Shown: piece after piece, positions 24,690-33,114 of the stretch
Layout: each line of letters begins with the position of its first letter
Position numbering within the stretch: the stretch's first letter is position 1
NCBI RefSeq assembly: GCF_000282215.1
Contig: NZ_AKJS01000015.1
Location: 1-33,114 of the forward strand
Direction of reading: 5' to 3'
From: Pseudomonas sp. GM21
Lineage (GTDB): Bacteria; Pseudomonadota; Gammaproteobacteria; Pseudomonadales; Pseudomonadaceae
DNA: 33,114 nucleotides
The notes under the pieces: generated by a model
What the model was told of the DNA's origin: nothing
Databases searched by the model: none
Seen by the model: only the letters and a program-made list of their open reading frames with translations
Program-made: the position numbers and the translations under genes

Positions 24690-25004
24690 GCAATACAATT
24701 AATTTGCCCGGCCTGTACCGTCGGTGATATCTACGATCACCAGATGTCACAAGTATTTATTAACTATCGCTCTTACATCTTTAGTCACAACTGCAGTGCC
24801 TCAACACTGGCTATGTCCTTGGCAATGGGGCTTGGCGATTGATAAAGTTGCCCTAAGTAATATTCCTCCAGAAATATTTCGATATATTCAGGCCATCGAA
24901 GGTCCTTGAATTTAAATGCAATCAGTGTTGAGAACTTCAGCCGATTCAAGAGGCCTGCCCAGGTAAAAAGTTCGCCTCTGAATATATATCCAAGAATAAT
25001 CCCA
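24690..25004. other. A+T-rich leader region of gltS
   Basis: About 315 bp with markedly lower G+C than the flanks and no supportable gene. It holds a dyad GGTGAT/ATCACC at 24723-24741 that could be an operator or hairpin. The in-frame extension of gltS up to 24906 lacks family resemblance and is not treated as coding. Confidence 0.5.
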
Positions 25005-26213
25005 ATGTTTCAGCTCGATTTTTATGGAACGCTTGTGGCTGCCTCCTTAGTGCTTTTGCTGGGGCGCGGTCTTGTTACACGTGTTGGTTTTATGCGCAAT
25101 TACAATATCCCCGAACCTGTCGCCGGCGGCCTTGTGGTTGCCTTGGTTCTCTTGGTATTGCGAACCCTGGAGATTGAAGTCCGCTTCGACACTTCACTGC
25201 AAACTCCCTTGATGTTGGCGTTTTTCGCCACCATCGGCTTGAGTGCAGACTTCGCCAGCCTGAAGAAGGGCGGTCGTGTCGTGGGGATATTCCTACTGGC
25301 GGTCACCGGACTTTTGGTGGTGCAGAATGCCATGGGCATTGGCCTCGCAAAAATGCTGGGGCTCGATCCATTGATGGGGCTACTGACGGGCTCGATCACC
25401 TTGGCGGGCGGCCACGGTACGGGCGCAGCATGGGGAGCGGTATTCAGGGAGAAATACGGTTTGGCTTCCGCCTCTGAGCTTGCGATTGCTTCTGCGACGT
25501 TTGGCCTGGTGTTGGGTGGTTTGATTGGTGGTCCGGTTGCGCGCCTGCTGAACAAGCGTGTTCAGGTGCCCGGCTGCCACAGCCAGGAAGCACCGCGGTT
25601 GCCAAAAGGTTTTGAACAGCCGAACAAAGAGCGCTCGATTACGCCATTTTCGTTTATCGAGACCCTCGCTCTGATCGCTGTAAGTCTAATGGCCGGCAAT
25701 CTTCTGAATGGCTTGCTGCAAGGGACCGCATTTGAGTTGCCGACCTTCGTTTGCGTCTTGTTCGTGGGGGTGGTTTTACGCAACGGGCTTTCGGCGCTCG
25801 GCTTGTATCAGGTGTTTGAACGTGAAGTCTCGGTGCTGGGAAATGTCAGCTTGTCGCTGTTTCTGGCGATCGCTCTGATGTCACTCAAGCTGTGGGATCT
25901 GGCCTCTCTGGCTTTACCGTTCTTCATCATTCTGGCGGTGCAAACGTTGGTCATGGCGCTGTTTGCGATTTTCGTGACGTTCAGGGTCATGGGTAGTAAC
26001 TACGATGCGGCGGTACTGGCGGCCGGGCACTGTGGTTTCGGGCTGGGTGCCACGCCAACGGCCATCGCGAACATGCAAGCGGTGACACAGCGCTACGGAC
26101 CTTCGCAGATAGCGTTCCTGGTGGTGCCAATGGTGGGGGCTTTCTTCATCGACATCATTAATGTCATCGTGATCAAGTTGTACCTTGCGCTGCCGTTCTT
26201 TGTCGCTGTTTGA
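25005..26213 (+). CDS. gltS: Sodium/glutamate symporter GltS
   Basis: Inner-membrane Na+-coupled glutamate carrier. It has 402 residues, close to the usual length, with about ten hydrophobic helices. The two inverted-repeat pore loops carry the family signature: 'TLAGGHGTGAAWG' in the first half and 'LAAGHCGFGLGATPTAIANM' in the second. The start at 25005 (MFQLDFYGTLVAA) matches the family, but its ribosome site is weak. An in-frame start at 24906 would add 33 unlike residues. It converges with crc across the terminator at 26260-26295. The insertion of gltS between the rph pair and crc, behind an A+T-rich leader, may be specific to this lineage. Confidence 0.93.
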   Translation: MFQLDFYGTLVAASLVLLLGRGLVTRVGFMRNYNIPEPVAGGLVVALVLLVLRTLEIEVRFDTSLQTPLMLAFFATIGLSADFASLKKGGRVVGIFLLAVTGLLVVQNAMGIGLAKMLGLDPLMGLLTGSITLAGGHGTGAAWGAVFREKYGLASASELAIASATFGLVLGGLIGGPVARLLNKRVQVPGCHSQEAPRLPKGFEQPNKERSITPFSFIETLALIAVSLMAGNLLNGLLQGTAFELPTFVCVLFVGVVLRNGLSALGLYQVFEREVSVLGNVSLSLFLAIALMSLKLWDLASLALPFFIILAVQTLVMALFAIFVTFRVMGSNYDAAVLAAGHCGFGLGATPTAIANMQAVTQRYGPSQIAFLVVPMVGAFFIDIINVIVIKLYLALPFFVAV

Positions 26214-26259
26214 GGTGCGCGCCACATTCAGTGAGCGTTCCCACCTTCGACTGGCGCAT

Positions 26260-26295
26260 AAAAAATGCCCGTAACTTGCGATACGGGCATTTTTT
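26260..26295. terminator. Bidirectional terminator between gltS and crc
   Basis: AAAAAATGCCCGTA (26260-26273) pairs perfectly with TACGGGCATTTTTT (26282-26295), a 14-bp stem with T-runs on both strands. Confidence 0.93.
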
Positions 26296-26316
26296 CGGTC
26301 GACAGCGACACAGCGC

Positions 26317-27096
26317 TTAGATAGTCAGCGTCCAGTCGTAATCCACGATCAGTGGCGCATGCTGCGAGAACCGTGGTTGACGTGGCAGGCGTGCGCTGCG
26401 AACAAAACGGCGCAGGCCCGGGGTCAGCAACTGGTAGTCGAAACGCCAGCCCAGGTTGAGCATCTCAGCCTGTTCGTTATCCGGCCACCAGCTGTACTGG
26501 TCGCCTTCGCGGCTGACTTCGCGCAGGGCATCGACATACCCCATATTGCCGACAATCTCGTCCATCCAGGCGCGTTCAGGCGCCAGGAAGCCCGGGGATT
26601 GCTGGCTGTCGCGCCAGTTCTTGATATCCAGCTTCTGTTGCGCCACGTACAGCGAGCCACAATAAATGTACTCGCGACGTTTGCGTCGCTGTTTATCCAG
26701 ATAACGGGCGAAGTCGTCCATTAGCTTGAACTTCTGGTTCAAGTCTTCATCGCCGTTCTGCCCCGAAGGGAGCAGCAAGGTCGCGATGCTGACCTTGTCA
26801 AAATCGGCTTGCAGGTAGCGCCCGTAGCGGTCGGCCGTCTCGAAGCCGAGACCGCTGATGACGGCCTTCGGTTGCAACCGCGAATACAAAGCCACGCCAC
26901 CTTGGGCAGGAACTTCGGCTTCGCAGGCATAAAGGAAGTAGCCATCCAGTTGGAAGGCTGGATCGTCCAGTTCAAAGGCGGAGGCGCGGGTGTCCTGCAG
27001 GCAGATGACGTCGGCATTCTGTGCTTGCAGCCAACTGAGCAAACCACGCTCGACTGCAGCCTGAATACCATTGACGTTCACACTGATGATCCGCAT
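26317..27096 (-). CDS. crc: Catabolite repression control protein Crc
   Basis: Co-repressor that works with Hfq on A-rich target mRNAs to set carbon-source preference in Pseudomonas. It is titrated by the CrcZ/CrcY RNAs. Its 259 residues have the exonuclease III/endonuclease fold ('MRIISVNVNGIQAAVERGLL', 'VICLQDTRA', 'SQHAPLIVDYDW'). Catalytic positions are altered: 'IYCGSLYVAQ' stands where active ExoIII has GDFN, and 'LQDTRA' where it has LQE, consistent with no nuclease activity. The start at 27096 gives the standard MRIISVN opening. It is divergent from pyrE across 82 bp, the conserved Pseudomonas arrangement. Confidence 0.95.
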   Translation of the reverse strand: MRIISVNVNGIQAAVERGLLSWLQAQNADVICLQDTRASAFELDDPAFQLDGYFLYACEAEVPAQGGVALYSRLQPKAVISGLGFETADRYGRYLQADFDKVSIATLLLPSGQNGDEDLNQKFKLMDDFARYLDKQRRKRREYIYCGSLYVAQQKLDIKNWRDSQQSPGFLAPERAWMDEIVGNMGYVDALREVSREGDQYSWWPDNEQAEMLNLGWRFDYQLLTPGLRRFVRSARLPRQPRFSQHAPLIVDYDWTLTI

Positions 27097-27118
27097 AAAT
27101 GGCCCCAAAAATCACGTG

Positions 27119-27133
27119 CGTGTATGATACACG
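27119..27133. promoter_or_regulatory. 15-bp palindrome in the crc-pyrE divergent promoter region
   Basis: CGTGTATGATACACG has perfect 7-base arms around a central G. It lies midway in the 82 bp between the two divergent starts and includes a TATGAT that could be a -10 box. It may be an operator or part of overlapping promoters. No regulator is identified. Confidence 0.4.
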
Positions 27134-27178
27134 GCGTCAACCTAATTAGCTAAATCCGTGGTATTTGGGGTTTTTTTC

Positions 27179-27823
27179 ATGCAAGCGTATCAGCGCGATT
27201 TCATTCGTTTTGCCATCGATCGCGGCGTTTTGCGCTTCGGTGAGTTCACCCTGAAGTCCGGGCGTACCAGTCCTTACTTCTTCAATGCCGGCTTGTTCAA
27301 CACGGGCTCGGCCCTTGCGCAGCTGGGGCGTTTCTATGCGGCAGCCATCGTCGAGAGCGGTATATCGTTCGACGTGCTGTTCGGCCCAGCCTACAAAGGC
27401 ATCCCGTTAGCAGCGACCACCGCCGTGGCCCTGGCCGAACATCACGAGCGCGATTTGCCTTGGTGCTTCAACCGCAAGGAAGCCAAGGCCCATGGCGAAG
27501 GCGGCAGCCTGGTCGGCGCACCACTGACCGGCGACGTGCTGATCATCGACGACGTGATCACCGCAGGCACCGCGATTCGTGAAGTAATGCAGATCATCGC
27601 TTCCCAGGACGGCGCCAAGGCCAAAGGCGTGCTGATCGCTCTGAACCGTCAGGAGCGTGGCAACGGTGAATTGTCGGCGATTCAGGAAGTGGAGCGTGAT
27701 TTCGGGATTCCGGTAATCAGCATCGTTTCGCTGAACCAGGTGCTCGAATTCCTGGCGGACGATCCGCAGCTCAAGCAGCATTTACCAGCCGTAGAGGCGT
27801 ACCGCGCCCAGTTCGGCGTGTAA
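27179..27823 (+). CDS. pyrE: Orotate phosphoribosyltransferase
   Basis: Converts orotate and PRPP to orotidine 5'-phosphate in pyrimidine synthesis. It has 214 residues, with '[16 protein letters not shown]' near the N-terminus, '[18 protein letters not shown]', the flexible loop '[17 protein letters not shown]' and the PRPP motif '[16 protein letters not shown]' (about 120-135). The start at 27179 gives the family opening [12 protein letters not shown]. It is preceded by TTTGGGG and a T-run. It ends at the terminator shared with argB. Confidence 0.96.
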   Translation: MQAYQRDFIRFAIDRGVLRFGEFTLKSGRTSPYFFNAGLFNTGSALAQLGRFYAAAIVESGISFDVLFGPAYKGIPLAATTAVALAEHHERDLPWCFNRKEAKAHGEGGSLVGAPLTGDVLIIDDVITAGTAIREVMQIIASQDGAKAKGVLIALNRQERGNGELSAIQEVERDFGIPVISIVSLNQVLEFLADDPQLKQHLPAVEAYRAQFGV

Positions 27824-27852
27824 CCGCAATCTCCCACAGGGAATACAGGCAA

Positions 27853-27891
27853 AAAAAGACCCCGCTCAGCCAGGCTGAGCGGGGTCTTTTT
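27853..27891. terminator. Bidirectional terminator between pyrE and argB
   Basis: A perfect 18-bp stem, AAAAAGACCCCGCTCAGC (27853-27870) with its inverse at 27874-27891, has a 3-base loop and T-runs on both strands. It lies between convergent genes. Confidence 0.95.
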
Positions 27892-27902
27892 GTATGTGCT
27901 GC

Positions 27903-28808
<906 letters not shown>

Positions 28809-28833
28809 TCAGGGCTCCGGGTGCATCGTTAAA

Positions 28834-30231
28834 TCAAAACGGTAGTTGGAGGTCAGGTGCAACACGTTTCAGCTGGGCATGGAACACGTCCTTGATGCGC
28901 TGCAATTCAGCCTCATCATCGGCCTCGAAGCGCAGCACCAGCACCGGTGTGGTGTTGGAGGCGCGCACCAGGCCCCAGCCTTTGGCGTAGTCGACTCGCA
29001 CGCCGTCGATGGTGGTCAGGTCAGCGCCTTCGCCCCACGTCGCATCGTGCAGTGCATCAATGATGCTGAATTTGCTCTCTTCGGTCACATGGATATTGAT
29101 TTCAGGCGTAGAAATATCGTTCGGGAAGGTCGCAAACAGCTCTTCCGCGGTGGATTTTTCCTTGCTGAGGATTTCCAGCAGACGTGCGGCGCTGTAAATG
29201 CCGTCGTCGAAACCGAACCAGCGTTCCTTGAAGAAGATATGCCCGCTCATTTCACCGGCCAACAGCGCGCCGGATTGTTTCATTTTCTTTTTGATCAACG
29301 AGTGACCGGTCTTCCACATTAGCGGCCGACCGCCGTATTCCTTGATCAGCGGAATCAGGCGTCGCGTGCATTTGACGTCGAAAATGATTTCCGCGTCAGG
29401 GTTGCGCGCCACAACATCACGGGCAAACAGCATCAGCAAGCGGTCCGGGTAGACGATGCTGCCGGTGTTGGTCACGACGCCGACACGGTCGCCATCGCCA
29501 TCGAAGGCCAGGCCGAGGTCGGCGTTGGTTTCCTTGACCTTGGCGATCAGGTCGACGAGGTTCTCAGGCTTGCCCGGGTCCGGGTGGTGGTTCGGGAAGT
29601 TGCCGTCGACGTCGCAGAACAGCGGGATGACTTCGCAGTTCAGCGCTTCGATCAGTTGCGGGGCGATCACGCCGGCCGCACCGTTGCCGCAGTCGACTAC
29701 AACTTTCAGGCGACGGGCCAGTTTGATGTCCTGGACGATTTCAGTGTTGTAGCGGTCGAGGATTTCGACCCGGGTGATGCTGCCCTCGCCGCTGCTCAGG
29801 TTGTTGGTCTTGAGACGGTCGTGCAGGGCCTGGATCTGTTCGTTGGCCAAGGTGTCGCCGGCGATGACGATCTTGAAACCGTTGTAGTTCGACGGGTTAT
29901 GGCTACCGGTGAGCATTACCCCGGATTTACCGGCTAGCACATTGGCGGCGTAGTACAGCGCCGGCGTTGGCACCAGACCGACGTCGCTGACGTGGCAGCC
30001 GGCATCGGCAAGGCCTTTGATCAGCTGTTCGACCAGTTCCGGGCCGGACAGGCGGCCGTCGCGACCAACGGAAACGTTCGGTTCGTCCTGAGCCAGGCTT
30101 TGGGCGCCAATGGCGCGACCGAGCCAGTAAGCGGTTTCAGCGTTCAGGAATTCCGGGACGGTGCCGCGTATGTCATACGCGCGAAAGATGCTGTCGGGAA
30201 ACTTGGGTGCGACTTGGGCGGGGGTGTTCAT
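28834..30231 (-). CDS. algC: Phosphomannomutase/phosphoglucomutase AlgC
   Basis: Interconverts mannose or glucose 1- and 6-phosphates, feeding alginate, LPS and rhamnolipid synthesis. It has 465 residues in four domains. The phosphoserine loop is 'TGSHNPSNYNG' (Ser110). The metal loop 'AFDGDGDRVGV' and sugar-binding 'GEMSGHIFFKERW' follow. The C-terminal phosphate-binding 'VRASNTTPVLVLRFEA' has Thr-Thr after Asn. The gene lies between dut and argB, the conserved order. Confidence 0.97.
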   Translation of the reverse strand: MNTPAQVAPKFPDSIFRAYDIRGTVPEFLNAETAYWLGRAIGAQSLAQDEPNVSVGRDGRLSGPELVEQLIKGLADAGCHVSDVGLVPTPALYYAANVLAGKSGVMLTGSHNPSNYNGFKIVIAGDTLANEQIQALHDRLKTNNLSSGEGSITRVEILDRYNTEIVQDIKLARRLKVVVDCGNGAAGVIAPQLIEALNCEVIPLFCDVDGNFPNHHPDPGKPENLVDLIAKVKETNADLGLAFDGDGDRVGVVTNTGSIVYPDRLLMLFARDVVARNPDAEIIFDVKCTRRLIPLIKEYGGRPLMWKTGHSLIKKKMKQSGALLAGEMSGHIFFKERWFGFDDGIYSAARLLEILSKEKSTAEELFATFPNDISTPEINIHVTEESKFSIIDALHDATWGEGADLTTIDGVRVDYAKGWGLVRASNTTPVLVLRFEADDEAELQRIKDVFHAQLKRVAPDLQLPF

Positions 30232-30412
30232 CTGTAGGAATGCTCCATCTCGAAAGTGACTGGACAGGCCTGCTTGGTACGCGTCGGCCGGCTCAAACTG
30301 AAGGGTATGACGGCGTTTTCCACGCAGAGTTCGTGGTGCGAAAAGGCCACTCCACTAACTCAGGCAATAAAAATTTCCAAATGAAGCCTGTGACACCTCA
30401 GCAACAAACCTG

Positions 30413-30436
30413 TGGGAGCGAGCAGGCTCGCTCCCA
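30413..30436. repeat. Compact REP-derived hairpin between dut and algC
   Basis: TGGGAGCGAG (30413-30422) and CTCGCTCCCA (30427-30436) pair around a 4-base loop. It is the core of the REP units elsewhere in the window with the spacer lost. The rest of the 215-bp gap holds nothing else recognised. Confidence 0.75.
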
Positions 30437-30446
30437 AAATGAATCA

Positions 30447-30902
30447 TCAATGGCTGCCGGAATGCCCGAAACCACCCGTACCGCGCTGGGTTTCGACGAA
30501 CTCTTCGACCATCTCGAAATGCGCTTGCACCACCGGCACCAGCACCAACTGTGCCAGACGCTCACCGACCACCATGTTGAAGTCAGTCTGGCCGCGGTTC
30601 CAGCAGGACACCATCAGCGGGCCCTGGTAATCGGAGTCGATCAAACCGACCAGATTGCCCAGCACGATGCCGTGTTTATGCCCTAAACCGGAGCGCGGAA
30701 GGATCAGCGCGGCCAAACCTGGATCACCGATGTAAACCGACAGTCCGGTCGGGATCAGCACGGTTTCACCCGGCTTGATCACGATGTCTTTTTCCAGCAT
30801 GGCCCGCAGGTCGAGGCCGGCGGAGCCTGGTGTGGCGTATTGCGGCAGCGGGAATTCGGTACCGATGCGGGGGTCGAGGATCTTGGCTTGCAAAGCGTGC
30901 AT
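30447..30902 (-). CDS. dut: dUTP diphosphatase (dUTPase)
   Basis: Hydrolyses dUTP to dUMP, keeping uracil out of DNA and supplying dTMP synthesis. It has 151 residues with all five trimeric-dUTPase motifs: '[10 protein letters not shown]', '[14 protein letters not shown]', '[11 protein letters not shown]' (catalytic Asp), '[11 protein letters not shown]' and the C-terminal arm '[12 protein letters not shown]'. It starts 5 bp after the coaBC stop, so it is cotranscribed with coaBC. Confidence 0.97.
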   Translation of the reverse strand: MHALQAKILDPRIGTEFPLPQYATPGSAGLDLRAMLEKDIVIKPGETVLIPTGLSVYIGDPGLAALILPRSGLGHKHGIVLGNLVGLIDSDYQGPLMVSCWNRGQTDFNMVVGERLAQLVLVPVVQAHFEMVEEFVETQRGTGGFGHSGSH

Positions 30903-30907
30903 GTAAA

Positions 30908-32116
30908 TTAAACCTGGTTCAGACGTTCGGCGATAAAAGTGATCAGCTGGCGAGCAATCTTGCTCTTGCTGGTCTGGGCGAAAAGTGTGGCGTGAAGCTC
31001 ACGGTCGATCACGCTGCAGGCATTTTCTTCGCTGTTGAAGCCAATGCTTGGGTTGGCGACGTCGTTGGCGACGATCAAATCGAGGTTTTTGTCTTTCAAC
31101 TTGCGGGCAGCGTAGTCGAGCAGATGTTCGGTTTCGGCGGCGAAACCGACACTGAACGGACGGTCGGGGCGCGTGGCGATGGTGGCCAGGATGTCCGGGT
31201 TGCGCACCATCTGTAGCAACAAGCCGTCGCCGTTCGTAGGGTCTTTCTTGAGTTTCTGTGGGGCGACGACTTCCGGGCGGTAGTCCGCGACTGCTGCCGA
31301 GGCGATGAACAGGTCGCAAGGAATCGCGGCTTCGCAGGCGGCGAGCATGTCGCGGGCACTGACCACGTCGATGCGCGTGACGCGATCCGGCGTTGGCAGG
31401 TGCACCGGGCCGGTGATCAGGGTCACGCGGGCGCCGGCTTCCACCGCGGCTTCGGCCAGGGCGAAACCCATTTTTCCGGAGCTGTGGTTGGTGATGTAAC
31501 GCACCGGATCGATGTTTTCCTGGGTCGGCCCGGCGGTAATCAGTACGTGCTTGCCGGTCAGCGCCTGGCGCTGGAAGCAATCCGCCGCGCACTGGGCGAG
31601 ATCGACGGCTTCGAGCATGCGCCCCAGGCCGACGTCGCCGCAGGCCTGGCTGCCGGAGGCCGGGCCGAAGGCTTTGATGTCGCGGCTTTCGAGGGTTTGC
31701 AGGTTGGCCTGGGTCGCCGGATCGCGCCACATGGCCTGGTTCATCGCCGGGGCGACAGCGACCACGGCGTCGGTGGCCAGCACCAGGGTGGTCAGCAGGT
31801 CGTCGGCGATGCCTTGGGCCAGGCGGGCGATCAGGTCCGCGGTGGCGGGGGCGATCAGCACCAGATCAGCCCATTTGGCCAGCTCGATGTGGCCCATGGC
31901 AGCTTCTGCCGCCGGGTCCAGCAAGTCGAGGTGAACCGGGTGCCCGGACAAGGCCTGCATGGTCAGCGGGGTGATGAACTCGCTGCCGCCACGGGTCATA
32001 ACCACGCGCACTTCGGCGCCCTGGTCGATCAGGCGGCGAACCAGGTCGGCGCTCTTGTAGGCAGCAATGCCGCCGCCGACGCCCAGAACGATGCGTTTCC
32101 GATACAGCCGCTGCAT
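30908..32116 (-). CDS. coaBC: Bifunctional coenzyme A biosynthesis protein CoaBC
   Basis: Joins cysteine to 4'-phosphopantothenate and then decarboxylates the product. It has 402 residues. The N-terminal flavoprotein CoaC domain has '[20 protein letters not shown]', '[10 protein letters not shown]' and 'APAMNQAMW'. The C-terminal CoaB domain has '[20 protein letters not shown]', '[12 protein letters not shown]' and '[20 protein letters not shown]'. The start at 32116 ([15 protein letters not shown]) has AAAGG 8 bases upstream. The longer frame to 32185 would reach into the promoter shared with the divergent radC. Confidence 0.96.
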   Translation of the reverse strand: MQRLYRKRIVLGVGGGIAAYKSADLVRRLIDQGAEVRVVMTRGGSEFITPLTMQALSGHPVHLDLLDPAAEAAMGHIELAKWADLVLIAPATADLIARLAQGIADDLLTTLVLATDAVVAVAPAMNQAMWRDPATQANLQTLESRDIKAFGPASGSQACGDVGLGRMLEAVDLAQCAADCFQRQALTGKHVLITAGPTQENIDPVRYITNHSSGKMGFALAEAAVEAGARVTLITGPVHLPTPDRVTRIDVVSARDMLAACEAAIPCDLFIASAAVADYRPEVVAPQKLKKDPTNGDGLLLQMVRNPDILATIATRPDRPFSVGFAAETEHLLDYAARKLKDKNLDLIVANDVANPSIGFNSEENACSVIDRELHATLFAQTSKSKIARQLITFIAERLNQV

Positions 32117-32252
32117 AGGTCTGCCTTTCATTTCGTTGATGACTGCATGGCGAGACCCCCTCCCCAGGGATGAAATCGCCAGCAAAAAAGATGGGCTACG
32201 ATATCACAGCGACCGCTACGGAACAGCGGCGCCCACATACCAGGGAGGTGCT

Positions 32253-32927
32253 ATGAGTATTCGTGATTGGCCGGCGGCGGAGCGGCCGCGGGAAAGGTTG
32301 CTTGAGTTGGGCTCGGCAAGTCTTTCAGATGCAGAATTGCTGGCGATTTTTTTACGGACCGGCGTGTCGGGTAAAAGCGCGGTGGACCTGGCTCGACACC
32401 TGTTGAATCAGTTTGGCAGTTTGCGCTCATTGCTTGAGGCCGATCAGGTAGCGTTCAGCAGGCAGCTGGGGCTCGAGCCAGCGAAATTCGCCCAGTTGCA
32501 AGCAGCGCAGGAAATGGGCCGGCGGCATTTGGCCGAGCGGGCTCGTCAAAAATCAGCGCTGGAAAATCCACAGGCCGTTCGGGACTACCTGAAATCGATG
32601 TTGCGCCACGAGCCCCACGAAGTGTTCGGCTGTCTTTTTTTGGATTCCAAACATCAAGTGCTGACCTTTGAAGTGCTGTTTCGCGGCTCCATCGACAACG
32701 CCAGCGTATATCCACGCCAAGTGGTCAAGCGAGCTCTGGCCCATAACGCCGCAGCGTTGATCCTCTGTCATAACCATCCGTCGGGAAACTCCGACCCCAG
32801 TCAGGCCGATCGTCTGCTGACCAAGCGCCTGCAAGAGGCACTGGGCCTGATCGATGTGCGGGTGCTTGACCATTTCATCATCGGGGATGGCGATCCGCTG
32901 TCCATGGCCGAGTACGGGTGGATGTAG
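32253..32927 (+). CDS. radC: RadC family protein (JAMM/MPN domain)
   Basis: Historically linked to DNA repair, but its role is not settled. It has 224 residues. An N-terminal helix-hairpin-helix region ('[20 protein letters not shown]') precedes the metal-binding JAMM motif '[19 protein letters not shown]', with both His, Ser and Asp present. A GGGAGG lies 6 bases before the ATG. It is divergent from coaBC. Confidence 0.94.
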   Translation: MSIRDWPAAERPRERLLELGSASLSDAELLAIFLRTGVSGKSAVDLARHLLNQFGSLRSLLEADQVAFSRQLGLEPAKFAQLQAAQEMGRRHLAERARQKSALENPQAVRDYLKSMLRHEPHEVFGCLFLDSKHQVLTFEVLFRGSIDNASVYPRQVVKRALAHNAAALILCHNHPSGNSDPSQADRLLTKRLQEALGLIDVRVLDHFIIGDGDPLSMAEYGWM

Positions 32928-32955
32928 GGCAGCAGTAAGTCTCAAGCGTCAAGCT

Positions 32956-32991
32956 TCAAGCTAGAGCCGTGCGCGGGCAGCTCTAGCTTGA
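32956..32991. terminator. Inverted repeat between radC and the peptide-binding protein gene
   Basis: TCAAGCTAGAGC (32956-32967) pairs perfectly with GCTCTAGCTTGA (32980-32991) around a 12-base loop. It lies between convergent genes and has no T-run, so it may be a terminator or a repeat of the 'CAAGCTTCAAGC' kind seen in Pseudomonas. Confidence 0.55.
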
Positions 32992-33000
32992 GGCTGCAGC

Positions 33001-33114
33001 TTATGGCTTGACGCTGACCTTGGAGTAATCCTGACGGCCAAACGGGCTGACGGCATACCCCTGGACATCCTTGCGCGTCAGCGCAAACGCCGTCGGGTGC
33101 GCCAGCGGCAGCCA
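33001..33114 (-). CDS. Peptide ABC transporter substrate-binding protein, C-terminal end (gene runs off the right edge)
   Basis: Only the last 37 residues are visible, 'WLPLAHPTAFALTRKDVQGY' followed by 'AVSPFGRQDYSKVSVKP' and TAA. The pattern 'LPLAHP...V.GY.VSPFG...YSKV' is that of periplasmic dipeptide/oligopeptide-binding proteins (DppA-type, SBP_bac_5), where it packs against the ligand lobe. The start, signal and neighbours are outside the window. Confidence 0.8.
   Translation of the reverse strand, partial: WLPLAHPTAFALTRKDVQGYAVSPFGRQDYSKVSVKP

Overview
The window looks like a chromosomal segment of a Pseudomonas of the P. fluorescens/P. putida type. The evidence is gene order: rubredoxin reductase-hupA, HDOD protein-recG-oxyR-exbB/exbD/tonB, ridA-spoT-rpoZ-gmk-yicC, rph, crc-pyrE, and coaBC-dut-algC-argB-radC. 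The high G+C housekeeping genes and the REP-type palindromes built on 'GTGGGAGCGAGCC' agree. Species cannot be fixed from the sequence alone. No rRNA, tRNA, CRISPR array or insertion sequence was seen.

Layout. 1-1,057: end of a rubredoxin reductase and the nucleoid protein HU. About 1,100-9,330: an accessory block of lower and uneven G+C inserted between hupA and a small SCP2-like gene. It holds an orphan type VI secretion (T6SS) satellite: hcp with a sigma-54-like promoter and three upstream 18-bp dyads, a DUF6124 gene, two tandem DUF2931 lipoproteins, a VgrG fused to a Tle1/DUF2235 phospholipase domain, a small unknown ORF and a truncated tssA. 9,335-23,219: conserved core, almost all on the minus strand (HDOD, RecG, OxyR, TonB-ExbD-ExbB, lipoprotein, RidA, SpoT, RpoZ, Gmk, YicC), with one plus-strand SDR gene. 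23,489-26,213: rph, a DUF4870 membrane protein and gltS on the plus strand. 26,317-33,114: crc and pyrE divergent, then argB, algC, dut and coaBC on the minus strand, radC on the plus strand, and the tail of a peptide-binding protein.

How the genes work together. The VgrG-phospholipase would be loaded on the T6SS tube (Hcp) and delivered to rival cells, while the two lipoproteins encoded directly downstream, with overlapping reading frames, are candidate immunity proteins. ExbB-ExbD-TonB energises outer-membrane iron uptake beside the peroxide regulator OxyR. SpoT/RpoZ/Gmk links (p)ppGpp turnover, RNA polymerase omega and GMP supply.

Most interesting observation. Two copies of an apparently undescribed structured RNA lie on the minus strand at 2502-2668 and 8890-9053. 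Each precedes the start of a DUF6124 reading frame, one intact and one a 15-codon relic. Both fold into the same shape: a 16-bp stem, a UUCG-capped hairpin, a second hairpin, and a pseudoknot whose arms differ in sequence between copies but still pair. In both, a second copy of the pseudoknot 3' arm sits exactly 157 nt upstream, so a competing fold is possible. This is the architecture expected of a cis-acting RNA switch. I could not run any database search, so its novelty is unproven.
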